Below the pieces are notes generated by a model. It worked only from the letters and a program-made list of their open reading frames with translations. It was not told the DNA's origin and ran no database searches. Source: Pseudomonadota bacterium (GTDB taxonomy: Bacteria; Pseudomonadota; Gammaproteobacteria; Burkholderiales; Burkholderiaceae_E). Taken from it: a stretch of DNA of 63,516 nucleotides. The stretch's first letter is position 1. Every line of letters starts with the position of its first letter. Location: NCBI GenBank assembly GCA_023388075.1, contig JAEWGX010000101.1:1-63516 (forward strand). The letters run 5' to 3'. The position numbers were made by a program, and so were the translations under genes. Below, piece by piece: positions 1-8,371 of the stretch.

Positions 1-158
1 GACATGGTGTTCAAGCGCAGGCCCGAAGCGTCGATCGGAATCCGGGGCTGCACCGGCGCGCTACCCTGATCGAAGCCAAGGAACGCGCGCCGCATCGCTT
101 GCACGACCTCCTCGAGCTTCAGCAAGCCTTCCAGTTCCGCGTCGGTGAAATGCCTCAT
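1..158 (-). CDS. Ornithine cyclodeaminase / mu-crystallin family protein, N-terminal fragment
   Basis: The reverse strand is open from an ATG at 158 to the window edge, giving the first 52 residues. They run MRHFTDAELEGLL, then LEEVVQAMRRAF, then a PRIPID stretch, which is the usual opening of the ornithine cyclodeaminase/mu-crystallin family (NAD(P)-dependent cyclodeaminases and imine reductases). The Rossmann domain lies outside the window. The start is 6 bp after the stop of the FAD oxidoreductase at 165, so the two are almost certainly co-transcribed. The pairing suggests that the imine made by the oxidase is reduced or otherwise processed. Family is fairly clear; substrate unknown. Confidence 0.7.
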   Translation of the reverse strand, partial: MRHFTDAELEGLLKLEEVVQAMRRAFLGFDQGSAPVQPRIPIDASGLRLNTM

Positions 159-164
159 GCCAGT

Positions 165-1352
165 TCAGCGGATTCCTAGCTCCGCGTAGGGTGTGTTGTC
201 GAGGACCCGCTGATATCCCAAGCGGCTTAGGTCGATCGATCGGTCCTCGCCGAGAATGATGCGCTCCGCCATGGCCCGGCCGGCTGCCGGAGCATGCATC
301 ATCCCATGCCCGGAGAAGCCCGCACAGACGTGGAAATTGTCGAGCACTCCGGGCCAGTTCCCGATGATCGGATTCCCATCGAGCTCGCACTCCTCGTAGA
401 GACCCGACCAGGTCCGATGGCAACGGGCGGCCTCGAGCGGTGGAAATCGGTGGGCAGCGGCGGGCCATACCACCCGCTCGAAGTAGCCTTCGTCCACGTC
501 GAAGTTGAACCCGCGAGGTTCGTCGGAATCCACCACCCCTCCGGAGAAGCCACCGCCTTCGGATCTGAACGCCATCCGGTCGAGGTCCTTCACGTAGGGG
601 AGCCTCTCGATGGGATTGCCGCAGGTGAAGTAATGCTCGAAGCGTCGAAGAGGGGCGATCGGCAACGGCATCCCGGCCATCTCCCCTACCGCTCCAGACC
701 ATGCGCCTGCAGCGTTGACGAACTGGCTGGCCGGAATGGATGATCCCGACGCCAGAAGCGCCTTCCGGACGATCGACCGCTGGACCTCGAAGCCGGCGAC
801 CTCGTCTTCGACCAGCTGCACGCCCATCTCAACGACCTTGCGCCGGAATCCGTGCAGGAGCTGGTAGGGATCGCACCATCCGTCCCTCGGGCTGTGAACT
901 CCCGCACCCAGGTCGGCCACACGCATCGAGGGAAATCGGGCGGACAACCCACCCCTGTCCAGCAACTCCACCTCGCAACCAAGTGCACGTTGGGTCTCGT
1001 AGTTCGCCTCGATTAGTCCGACATGTCTTGGCGGTACGATGAGCAGGTAGCCACCCTCGACCCAGTCGATGGGAGCGTCGCGGCCGCCAGCACTCATTAC
1101 CTCGGGGAAGGCCCGGATGAAGTCCAGGGAAAACAGCGACATCAGGATGTTCTCTGGACAGGAGAACTGCACCCTGCACCCGCCGGATGCGCGGAGCGTG
1201 GAACAGTACTCGTAGCTGAGGTCGCGATCCACCACGACGACGTGCATCCCGGGAGCCATAAGGCGCAGGAAATAGGCCGTGGCCAGACCGACGATGCCAC
1301 CGCCCACGACAAGGGTGTCGCACTTCTCCGGAGCTTCGATGCTTTTGGTCAT
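165..1352 (-). CDS. FAD-dependent amino-acid oxidase/dehydrogenase family protein (DAO fold)
   Basis: A 395-residue single-domain flavoenzyme of the DAO (D-amino acid oxidase/sarcosine oxidase) superfamily. The dinucleotide-binding motif GGGIVG is at residues 17-22, followed by an acidic VVVDRD at the end of the second strand. A C-terminal CAGFSGHGMM block is typical of flavin contact in this group. No signal peptide or membrane segment. An AGGAGG Shine-Dalgarno sits just upstream of the ATG. It is divergent from the GntR gene at 1401 and leads into the cyclodeaminase-family gene. Likely oxidises an amino or imino acid; substrate cannot be read from sequence. Confidence 0.8.
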   Translation of the reverse strand: MTKSIEAPEKCDTLVVGGGIVGLATAYFLRLMAPGMHVVVVDRDLSYEYCSTLRASGGCRVQFSCPENILMSLFSLDFIRAFPEVMSAGGRDAPIDWVEGGYLLIVPPRHVGLIEANYETQRALGCEVELLDRGGLSARFPSMRVADLGAGVHSPRDGWCDPYQLLHGFRRKVVEMGVQLVEDEVAGFEVQRSIVRKALLASGSSIPASQFVNAAGAWSGAVGEMAGMPLPIAPLRRFEHYFTCGNPIERLPYVKDLDRMAFRSEGGGFSGGVVDSDEPRGFNFDVDEGYFERVVWPAAAHRFPPLEAARCHRTWSGLYEECELDGNPIIGNWPGVLDNFHVCAGFSGHGMMHAPAAGRAMAERIILGEDRSIDLSRLGYQRVLDNTPYAELGIR

Positions 1353-1378
1353 CCGCCTCCTGCGTAGATATACTAAAC

Positions 1379-1386
1379 TGTATACA
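1379..1386. promoter_or_regulatory. Candidate GntR operator (TGTATACA palindrome)
   Basis: A perfect 8-bp palindrome lies in the 48-bp gap between the divergent FAD oxidoreductase and the GntR/FCD regulator. GntR-family operators are commonly short dyads of the TTGTATACAA type, so this is the best candidate for autoregulation and control of both arms. The assignment is inference from position and shape. Confidence 0.45.
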
Positions 1387-1400
1387 AAAGTCGCCCTCCC

Positions 1401-2066
1401 GTGAAGATCAGGCTACCTGCCTCAGACTTGGCACCCACCGACCAGATCGCCGCGCGATTGCGTGAGCGCATCCTGCGAGGTAAGCTCCCTGGCGGTCTAC
1501 AGCTTCGGCAGGAACAACTGGCGAGCGAATTCGGTGTCAGCAGAATTCCGGTCCGGGAAGCGCTCAGCCGGTTGGAGGCCGAAGGTCTCGTGAAGCGCGA
1601 GCACCATCGAGGTTGCACGGTCTCGTCACTTTCCTACGCAGAGCTTCAGGAGTCCCTGGAGATTCGGCTTGCCCTGGAGACACATGCACTGCGGCTTGCC
1701 GTCCCGAGAATGACCGCGGCCGACTTTGCGGAGGCCTCCGGTGTGCTCGAACGATACGCGCGGGCATCCGCCGCGGCCCAGTGGAGCGAGCTCAACCTGG
1801 CTTTCCACCTGGCGCTCTACCGACCTGCGGGGTTGCCGAGGCTCCTACGAATGATCGAGTCGCTGATCCGGGGCAGCGACCGCTTCTTGCGCGTCTATGT
1901 ATCCTTCGTCGTCGGTCGGGACCATCCGCTCGAGGATCATCACTCGATCCTGCTTGCCTGTAGGAAACGAGACACGCGGCGTGCCGTGAGACTGCTCGGT
2001 AGCCACATCGGACGTACTCGAAAGGCGCTGTCCCAGGTTGCGGCAACGGAGGATCGGGACGGATGA
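1401..2066 (+). CDS. GntR family transcriptional regulator, FCD domain
   Basis: A 221-residue repressor-type protein starting at GTG. Residues about 15-75 form a GntR winged helix (DQIAARLRERIL, then LASEFGVSRIPVREAL, LEAEGLV). Residues about 85-215 are helical and fit the FCD ligand domain, whose histidine and aspartate residues usually bind a metal and a carboxylate effector. It overlaps the next gene by 4 bp (ATGA at 2063-2066), so regulator and oxidoreductase are translationally coupled. Probably senses the amino acid or its oxidation product handled by the flanking enzymes. Confidence 0.88.
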   Translation: MKIRLPASDLAPTDQIAARLRERILRGKLPGGLQLRQEQLASEFGVSRIPVREALSRLEAEGLVKREHHRGCTVSSLSYAELQESLEIRLALETHALRLAVPRMTAADFAEASGVLERYARASAAAQWSELNLAFHLALYRPAGLPRLLRMIESLIRGSDRFLRVYVSFVVGRDHPLEDHHSILLACRKRDTRRAVRLLGSHIGRTRKALSQVAATEDRDG

Positions 2067-3433
2067 GCGCATCGCCCGCCCACAGCTTCGATGTCGTCGT
2101 GATCGGAGCGGGCAGTGTCGGCATCGCGGTGGCCTACTACCTGGCAGTGGAACACGGAGTGAAGCGGATCGCGCTGGTCGACCCCCTGGACCCGATGTCG
2201 CTGACCTCTGCCCAGTCCGGCGAGAACTACCGGAACTGGTGGCCACATCCGGTGATGACCGCATTCACCGACCACAGCATCGACCTCATGGAGGCACTGG
2301 ACCGCGCGTCCGGCGGACGGCTTGGGATGACCCGTGGGGGCTATGCGCTGGCCACGCGTGCGGAGCGGCCTCGTGATCTGATCGATGCCCTCTACTATGG
2401 CTACGGGGCGGCCCCGGAGAAGATCCGGATTCACGAGACCTCCACGTCGACCTATCAGCCGCCGGCGTCGACTAGTTGGGCCGAAGCACCGGATGGCGTC
2501 GACGTGCTCCTGGACCGCGGACTGATCCGTCGCACCTTCCCGTCCTATGCTGCCGACATTGCGGCCGTCTTACATATCCGCCGGGCTGGCTCGATCAGCA
2601 CGCAGCAACTAGGTCAGTTCATGCTCGAACGAACCCGTTCGGCAGGCCTGCAGATTATCAAGGGCCGGATTGGCGAGATCGCGGGGCCCTCGCCCTTCAC
2701 CCTGAGCCTCGATTCAGCGGACGGCATGCGGCGCATTCGGGCCGACCGGGTAGTCAATGCCGCCGGACCGTTCGCGGGCGAGGTCGCGGCGATGCTCGGC
2801 GACGACATTCCCGTACGCTGCGTCTTCCAGCAGAAAATCGCTTTTCCTGACCGGGAAGGCGCGATTCCACGGGATCTGCCGTTCTCCATCGATCTGGACC
2901 GCCAGGTGCTTGCATGGAATGAGGAGGACCGAGAGCTGCTGCAGAGCGATCCGGACACGCGCCACCTTGCGGAGCCGATGGTCGGTGGCATCCATTGCCG
3001 GCCAGACGGCGGCATCAACGGCACCTGGATCAAGCTTGGCTGGGCCTACAACAAACAGACCTCCGACCCGCGGGGACTACCGCCGATCGATCCTCAGTTT
3101 CCCGACACTGTCATCCGCGGTGCGAGTCGCCTCAACCCCAAGCTGGGTGCGTACATCGGCAGGTTGCCTCGCAGCACGCACCACTATGGCGGCTACTACA
3201 CCATGACGGCGGAGAATTGGCCGCTGATCGGCAGGATGGAGCCAGCGGGGGCTTTCATGGCCGCGGCGTTGTCCGGCTTCGGTTCGATGGCGGCAAGCGC
3301 GGCCGGAGCGATCTGCGCGTCCTGGGTCGCGGGCAAGCCTGTACCAATCTATGCCCATGCTCTGAGCCGCGAACGGCACAAGGATCAGGCACTGATGGCC
3401 GAGCTGGAACGACTCTCCACCGGAATCCTGTGA
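2063..3433 (+). CDS. FAD-dependent oxidoreductase, sarcosine-oxidase-beta-like
   Basis: A 456-residue DAO-superfamily flavoprotein. The FAD motif GAGSVG is at residues 15-20, with an acidic LVDPLDP stretch after the second strand. The C-terminal region has a GYYTMTAENWPLIG block followed by ALSGFGSMAASAAG, the usual flavin-closing segment. It is only distantly similar to the oxidoreductase at 165-1352, so this is not a recent duplication. It overlaps the GntR stop by ATGA. Both enzymes probably serve one catabolic pathway, for example two steps of N-methyl or imino acid oxidation; this is inference. Confidence 0.8.
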   Translation: MSASPAHSFDVVVIGAGSVGIAVAYYLAVEHGVKRIALVDPLDPMSLTSAQSGENYRNWWPHPVMTAFTDHSIDLMEALDRASGGRLGMTRGGYALATRAERPRDLIDALYYGYGAAPEKIRIHETSTSTYQPPASTSWAEAPDGVDVLLDRGLIRRTFPSYAADIAAVLHIRRAGSISTQQLGQFMLERTRSAGLQIIKGRIGEIAGPSPFTLSLDSADGMRRIRADRVVNAAGPFAGEVAAMLGDDIPVRCVFQQKIAFPDREGAIPRDLPFSIDLDRQVLAWNEEDRELLQSDPDTRHLAEPMVGGIHCRPDGGINGTWIKLGWAYNKQTSDPRGLPPIDPQFPDTVIRGASRLNPKLGAYIGRLPRSTHHYGGYYTMTAENWPLIGRMEPAGAFMAAALSGFGSMAASAAGAICASWVAGKPVPIYAHALSRERHKDQALMAELERLSTGIL

Positions 3434-3463
3434 GGCCAGCCGAGGGCTCGCATACAGCGCGCC

Positions 3464-4027
3464 CTACTCGTCCCCGATCACGAGCAGCAATCGTCCGTCC
3501 TTCACCGAAACCTCCCGCAGCAGCAGCTTCGCCATTGCCTGCTGTCCGTCGCTCTCGTCGAGCACCCACACCGGCGTGCGCTTCAGGTAGTCGGCGAGGA
3601 AGTCGCGTGACAGCAGCGCCGCCTGCTCCACCGCCGAGCTCGGCACACCGGGGAAATCGGCGCGCAGAACCGCGGGCTCGTCGACGAAGAACACACCGCT
3701 CGCCGGGTCGTAACGCGGCTTGCCCGCCACCTGGATAGTGCCGTCGCCAAGCGGCTGCTCGCCGATGTCCGGGCTCGCCCGCACCGTGACGAAGATGCGC
3801 GGGTCGCCATTGACGAGGCGTACCACGGGGTCCGACAGCGTGGCGCACGCCAGCGCGAGGACGCAGCGACGCTGCGGAAAGCGAGCGGCCAGCTCCGCCG
3901 TGAGCTGCGCGGCAGTCACCGCGTACGCACGGCGTTCGGCATGCGCCGGCGTGGCGAGCGGCACCGCGGCAGCGGCTGCGAGCAGGAGCAGCAAGGCGAG
4001 CCTTGCGGGAAGACGGCATCGAATCAT
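3464..4027 (-). CDS. Secreted DUF1439-like protein
   Basis: A 187-residue protein with a clear Sec signal peptide (LALLLLLAAAAAVPLATPAHA, cleavage about residue 29). The mature part has TAAQLTAELAARFPQ, a central FVTVRASPD strand, and DGRLLLVIGDE at the end. This order of an N-terminal helix followed by lipid-binding-type beta strands resembles DUF1439 (YceB-like) periplasmic proteins. One cysteine pair (RRCVLALAC) could form a disulphide. The start at 4027 is used because the signal peptide begins there; the frame stays open far upstream only as an antisense image of dinB. Divergent from dinB. Confidence 0.65.
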   Translation of the reverse strand: MIRCRLPARLALLLLLAAAAAVPLATPAHAERRAYAVTAAQLTAELAARFPQRRCVLALACATLSDPVVRLVNGDPRIFVTVRASPDIGEQPLGDGTIQVAGKPRYDPASGVFFVDEPAVLRADFPGVPSSAVEQAALLSRDFLADYLKRTPVWVLDESDGQQAMAKLLLREVSVKDGRLLLVIGDE

Positions 4028-4066
4028 CGCGGTGAGTATGCCGGCTGCTTGCCGGATAATCGCATC

Positions 4067-5155
4067 ATGTCCCTGCAGTCCCGCCGCATCGCGCATGTCG
4101 ACATGGACGCGTTCTACGCATCCGTGGAGCTGCTTCGCCGACCCGAGCTGGCCGGACGCCCGGTCGCGATCGGCGGCTCGGGCAATCCCGACAGTCGCGG
4201 CGTCGTGACCACCGCGACCTACCCGGCTCGGCGCTACGGCATCCGTTCCGGGATGCCGCTGCGAAAGGCCGCGCAGCTCTGCCCCGATTGCGTCTTCCTG
4301 CCGGTGGATTTCGCGGCGTACCGGGACCACTCGCGCCGCTTCAAGGCGGCACTGGCCGCCATCGAGCCATGCATCGAGGATCGCGGAATCGACGAGGTCT
4401 ACGTCGATCTCTCGGCGCGCGCGGAGTCGAGCGAAGCGCTCGGCCGCGCGATGAAGCAGGCCATCCGGGATGCGACCCGGCTCACCTGCTCCGTCGGCAT
4501 CGCCCCCAACAAGCTGCTCGCGAAGATCGCCTCCGACCTCGACAAGCCGGACGGCCTCGCCATCGTGACCGCGGACGACATCGCGGGGCGCATCTGGCCA
4601 TTGCCCGCCGGCCGCATCAACGGCGTCGGACCGAAGGCGAGCGCACGGCTCGCGCGGCTCGGCATCGAGACGATCGGCGCTTTGGCGGGCGCCTCGCCCG
4701 GGCTGCTGCAGAAGCACTTCGGCGCCACCTACGGCCGCTGGCTGCTGCAGGTGGCCCACGGCATCGACGACCGCCCGGTCGTCACCGAAAGCGAGCCCAA
4801 GTCCCGCAGCCGGGAGACCACCTTCGAGCGCGACCTGCATCCGCGTCGCCACGACGACGAGATCCGGGAGCTGATCCACGAGATGTCGACGCAGGTGGCG
4901 ACGGACCTCGCGCGAAGCGGCCACCTCGCCCGCACCATCGGCGTGAAGATCCGCTACGACGACTTCTCGCGCGTCACCCGCGACCTTTCGCTCGCCCGTC
5001 CGACCGGCGACGCCGGCGAAATCGAACGGGCCGCGCTCGTCTGCCTGAGGCGCAGCGCCCTGCGGCGGCCGATCCGGCTGCTCGGCGTCAAGGCATCCAA
5101 CCTCGAACGCTCCGCCGAGGCCGGGCCGCTCGACCTCGCGCCGCAGCTCTTCTGA
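4067..5155 (+). CDS. dinB: DNA polymerase IV (Y-family translesion polymerase)
   Basis: 362 residues, close to the usual DinB length. It opens with HVDMDAFYASVE, which holds the first catalytic aspartate and the steric-gate aromatic pair. The second catalytic block is GIDEVYVDLS, a slight variant of the common SIDEAYLD. The helix-hairpin-helix region (GVGPKASARLARLGI) and the little-finger domain follow. The start at 4067 is chosen because the family motif begins a few residues later; the 42 extra codons upstream overlap the divergent neighbour. No beta-clamp motif is obvious at the C terminus, which ends PLDLAPQLF; this final segment could itself be the clamp contact. Confidence 0.93.
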   Translation: MSLQSRRIAHVDMDAFYASVELLRRPELAGRPVAIGGSGNPDSRGVVTTATYPARRYGIRSGMPLRKAAQLCPDCVFLPVDFAAYRDHSRRFKAALAAIEPCIEDRGIDEVYVDLSARAESSEALGRAMKQAIRDATRLTCSVGIAPNKLLAKIASDLDKPDGLAIVTADDIAGRIWPLPAGRINGVGPKASARLARLGIETIGALAGASPGLLQKHFGATYGRWLLQVAHGIDDRPVVTESEPKSRSRETTFERDLHPRRHDDEIRELIHEMSTQVATDLARSGHLARTIGVKIRYDDFSRVTRDLSLARPTGDAGEIERAALVCLRRSALRRPIRLLGVKASNLERSAEAGPLDLAPQLF

Positions 5156-5160
5156 CCGGC

Positions 5161-5186
5161 TCGGCGGCGCCCCGCGCCCCCGCCGA
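5161..5186. terminator. Possible bidirectional terminator between dinB and the MATE gene
   Basis: Seven perfect base pairs (TCGGCGG at 5161-5167 with CCGCCGA at 5180-5186) enclose a 12-base GC-rich loop, in the 49-bp gap between two convergent genes. There is no T-tract on either side, so this may be a weak or factor-assisted terminator. Confidence 0.3.
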
Positions 5187-5204
5187 CACTGCGCCACGGC
5201 GGCG

Positions 5205-6635
5205 CTACACCACCCGCATCGACATCCAGCGCCCATGGCGCCAGCGCGCGGCGAGCGCCACGCCGAGGAGCACGATGTACACCACCGCCGCCCACCAGCC
5301 GCCCGGCGCGCCGGCACCGAGCCCGGGGAGCCAGGCGATCGGCCCTTCACCGCGATCGAAGGTGAACAGGTGCGCAAGCGGCAGGAACACCGTCCAGCTC
5401 AGGAGCAGCAGCATGACTGCGGGAAAGCGCGTATCGCCAGCCCCGCGAAGGCAGAAGCTGCAGCCGAGCTGCAAGCCGTCGAAGAGCTGGTAGCAGGCGG
5501 CGATCCAGAGCAGCGTCACCGCCAGCGAGACCACCGCCGCCGCATCGGGGTCTCCCGCCGAGACGAACAATGGCGCGAGCCAGGGGCCGGCCAGCGCCAG
5601 CAGCAGCCCGACGCCGCCCATGTGCGCGATCGCCATCAGGATCACGCGATTGCCCAGGCGGCGGGCCCAATCCGGCCGGCGGGCGCCGATCGACTGCCCG
5701 ACCAGCGTGGTACCCGCCATGCCCAGTCCGATCGCCGGCATGTAGCAGAGCGAGGTCATCATCATCACGATCTGCGTCGCGGCCCCCTCCACCACGCCGA
5801 CCTGCGTCAGCATGAGCTGGAACGCGGCCAGCCCCAGCACGTCGAAGGCAATCATCGCGCCGATCGGCAGCCCCACCAGGTACATCGCCAACACCGACGC
5901 ACGTCGAGGCCGCCACAGCCGGTGACCGCCGTAGCGCGCCTTCGAGGCGGGCCGCAGGAACGCCGCCATCGCCAACAGGAAGCCGCCGGCCAGCGCCAGG
6001 TTGCTCGCCCAGGCCGCGCCGGCGATGCCCATGCCGAGCCGGAACATGAGCAGCTCGTTGAACGCCGCGTTGGAGAGCGCCACCGAGATGTTGATCGCCA
6101 CCGCGATGCGGACCTGGCCGGTGCCGTAGAAGAAGGACATCGGCGCCCAGAGCAGCAGGGCGAGCACGCCGCCGAGCATCCGCGGCTGCCAGTATTCGAC
6201 CGCCAGAGCGGTGACCTCCGGAGCGACGCCGAGTCGTGGCAGGACCGTCGGCCCGGCGGCAGCGAGCACCACGTACACGGGAGCGACCGGCAGCGAAGCC
6301 CAGATGCCGCTCCACATCGAGAGGCCGGCGCGGCGATGGCGACCGGCGCCGCTCGCCTGGGCGGCGAAGGTCTGGACACCCATCGCGACGCCGCCGAAGA
6401 GCAGCAGGAAGCCGACGACGAGCCAGTGGACGGATGCGATCGCCGCGACGGCGGTGGCGGAGATGCGGCCGATGAACCACGTGTCGGTCAGGTTGAGCAC
6501 CGCCTGGATGCTCGAGTTGAGAAAGAGCGGCAGCGCCAGGGCGAGGATGGCGCGCACGTCCACCCGGGGCACCCCCGCCGCGTCGATGCGGCACGCGGGC
6601 AGCCCTGCCGGGTGCCCGCTCCGTGGATGGCTCAC
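5205..6635 (-). CDS. MATE family multidrug/cation antiporter
   Basis: A 476-residue inner-membrane protein with about twelve hydrophobic segments, starting with a LALALPLFLNSSIQAVLNLTDTWF block that is diagnostic of the MatE domain. The second half repeats the pattern (AFQLMLTQVGVVEGAA..., AGTTLVGQSIGA). Members export cationic drugs or metabolites in exchange for H+ or Na+. The GTG at 6635 is the longest start; the N-terminal ~25 residues before VDVRAILAL are atypical, so a later start is possible. Convergent with dinB. Substrate not predictable. Confidence 0.88.
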   Translation of the reverse strand: MSHPRSGHPAGLPACRIDAAGVPRVDVRAILALALPLFLNSSIQAVLNLTDTWFIGRISATAVAAIASVHWLVVGFLLLFGGVAMGVQTFAAQASGAGRHRRAGLSMWSGIWASLPVAPVYVVLAAAGPTVLPRLGVAPEVTALAVEYWQPRMLGGVLALLLWAPMSFFYGTGQVRIAVAINISVALSNAAFNELLMFRLGMGIAGAAWASNLALAGGFLLAMAAFLRPASKARYGGHRLWRPRRASVLAMYLVGLPIGAMIAFDVLGLAAFQLMLTQVGVVEGAATQIVMMMTSLCYMPAIGLGMAGTTLVGQSIGARRPDWARRLGNRVILMAIAHMGGVGLLLALAGPWLAPLFVSAGDPDAAAVVSLAVTLLWIAACYQLFDGLQLGCSFCLRGAGDTRFPAVMLLLLSWTVFLPLAHLFTFDRGEGPIAWLPGLGAGAPGGWWAAVVYIVLLGVALAARWRHGRWMSMRVV

Positions 6636-6714
6636 ACCGGCATCGATTGCATCGCCGGAGGGCGCTGCCGGCGTGGCGCGCCGCCACGCCGCCGAGGCGG
6701 CGCCATCCCGGCCC

Positions 6715-7437
6715 TCACTGCGCCACGGCGTAGAAGACGTCGCTGCGGTCCGGCGTGATCGCGGTGATCACCAGGCGTCCCCCGGTCACCACCGCGACGC
6801 CATTGGCCGAGAAGATCACCGGGCAGCTCGGCACCGCCGAGAGGGTGATATCGAAGACGTTGCGTCCGTTGCGATTGGGCAGCATCCGGCCCGTGTACTC
6901 GCAGCTTCCTGCCAGCGCGGCGGAGAAGGCGCCGTTGGCGTCCACCGTCATGACGAAGTCGCCCGAGGTGAGCAACCGGGTGGCCGATCCGCGCCACTCC
7001 CGCGCGGCCGCCGCCGGGTTGGCCGGGAAGCGGTACTCCGGTACATAGCCCATCGAGAACCCTTCGGGCCGGTCCGCGATGTAGATGTCGCCCTCGATGA
7101 AGCGCTCCGGCTCGACGCGCGCGGAGAACGCGCTGCGGAAGGGCCGATCGTAGCCGAAGAAGTAGTCGTCGCCGTTGTCCGAATGGAACCGGCCGCGGCC
7201 GAAGTAGCCGGTACCGTGGATCACGCTGCCGGCACCGGCGCGCGTGCCGTAGATGAACCAGTACTCGCCGGTATCGAGGATGACGCCATCGAAGGTGCCT
7301 CCCGAGCTGGTGCTGCCGCTCCACAACCCCTCGGCCTCCCATGGCTCGAAGTGGCGATGGTTGGAGCCGCCGCAGCCGGCAAGCACGAGCAACGCCGCGG
7401 TCATGACCGCCAGCAGCAGGCGCCTGTTCCGTCCCAT
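6715..7437 (-). CDS. Uncharacterised lipoprotein
   Basis: 240 residues from the ATG at 7437, chosen because it places the lipobox LLVLAGC with Cys22 exactly where signal peptidase II needs it. The mature protein is rich in Gly, Phe and Tyr with alternating strands (GLWSGSTSSGGTFDGVILDTGEYWFIYG, given here only as its type), suggesting a small beta-rich outer-membrane-tethered domain of the kind that binds dyes or lipids. No family recognised. It ends close to the MATE gene start on the same strand and may be transcribed with it. Confidence 0.7.
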   Translation of the reverse strand: MGRNRRLLLAVMTAALLVLAGCGGSNHRHFEPWEAEGLWSGSTSSGGTFDGVILDTGEYWFIYGTRAGAGSVIHGTGYFGRGRFHSDNGDDYFFGYDRPFRSAFSARVEPERFIEGDIYIADRPEGFSMGYVPEYRFPANPAAAAREWRGSATRLLTSGDFVMTVDANGAFSAALAGSCEYTGRMLPNRNGRNVFDITLSAVPSCPVIFSANGVAVVTGGRLVITAITPDRSDVFYAVAQ

Positions 7438-7487
7438 CCCGATGTCCTCCGAAACGCAAGACGCCAATGCTACCCCGGCCGAGCCGC

Positions 7488-8279
7488 CTACCGCCCGCCC
7501 GCCGCCCGGTCCACGACACCGGGAATGTCGGTGGTGTCGCGGTCGAACTCCCCTTTGAGCGCGTCCACGCCTTCCTGCGGCCGGGCGAGCGGCACCAGGT
7601 CCTGGCGTGCCCGGCGCCGCGCGGCGGTGTCGATGCCCAGCTCGCGGTCACGATGTTCGACCAGCGCGGGCTGGATCTCGCCGTCGCGGCTGAACGACCA
7701 GGCGAGCGCCGCCTCGCCCAGCGGCAACTCGTCGCCCGCCATCCCCGGACCGCCCGTGTTCCAGACGTGCCAGGTCTTGCCGTAGCTGTTGATCTTGCGT
7801 TCCATCAGCTCGTGCTCAGCCACTTCGGGAATTCCCGGCGCGACGAGCTGACCCGAGAGAATCTCGCCGTTGTGCGGATGCCAGTACTCCCGCTCCTCCT
7901 CCGGGAGCCGCTGGAACAGCTTGCCCGAGACGATGTACTCGATGCCGTTCAGGCGCGCATCCCGGCCACTGCCGTCGAAGAGCACGCACTGCGCGAAGTC
8001 CTCGTTGACCTGGTGGCAGAAGTGATGCGCGATCATCTGGTGCTCCGGATCGTCCTTCAGGGGATGAAAGCCCACCAGATGCACGTCCATCGGGGCGAGC
8101 GGCGAGTTGCCCTGGAGCAGCTTCGCGCCCAGCTCGAGGGCGCGCGTGGTGACGGACTTGTCGTCGCCCGGCGGCGCGCCCTGGGCGCTGGCCTGCGTGG
8201 CGATCAGGCCGACGAGCAACACACCGCAGGCGGTGATCGCGCCGCGACGGATGGACTGGTTGCCGAATGCCGCGTTCAT
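7488..8279 (-). CDS. DUF1264 / oil-body-associated-protein-like secreted protein
   Basis: 263 residues from the ATG at 8279, with a signal peptide ending ATQASA (about residue 33). The core holds the DUF1264 signature: HLVGFHPLKDDP, then AHHFCHQVNEDFAQCVLF, then LNGIEYIVS, LPEEEREYWHPHNGEILSG. Several His and Cys residues here are the conserved ones and may bind metal. Bacterial members are functionally unknown; plant homologues associate with oil bodies. The C-terminal tail after EHRDRELGID is Arg-rich and poorly conserved in appearance. Followed on the same strand by the 6715-7437 lipoprotein after a short gap. Confidence 0.72.
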   Translation of the reverse strand: MNAAFGNQSIRRGAITACGVLLVGLIATQASAQGAPPGDDKSVTTRALELGAKLLQGNSPLAPMDVHLVGFHPLKDDPEHQMIAHHFCHQVNEDFAQCVLFDGSGRDARLNGIEYIVSGKLFQRLPEEEREYWHPHNGEILSGQLVAPGIPEVAEHELMERKINSYGKTWHVWNTGGPGMAGDELPLGEAALAWSFSRDGEIQPALVEHRDRELGIDTAARRRARQDLVPLARPQEGVDALKGEFDRDTTDIPGVVDRAAGGR

Positions 8280-8371
8280 GGCGCCTCCTCTCTGCGTCGG
8301 GTTCCCGCGCAGGCAAGGGCGATGCCTGCGGCGTGCCTGGCTGCCGGCCGCGGCGAAGGCGAGCCGGGCGC

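Noticed and set aside
4028..5377. Upstream extension of the DUF1439-like frame across dinB
   Set aside because: The signal peptide begins at 4027 and the extension is antisense to dinB.
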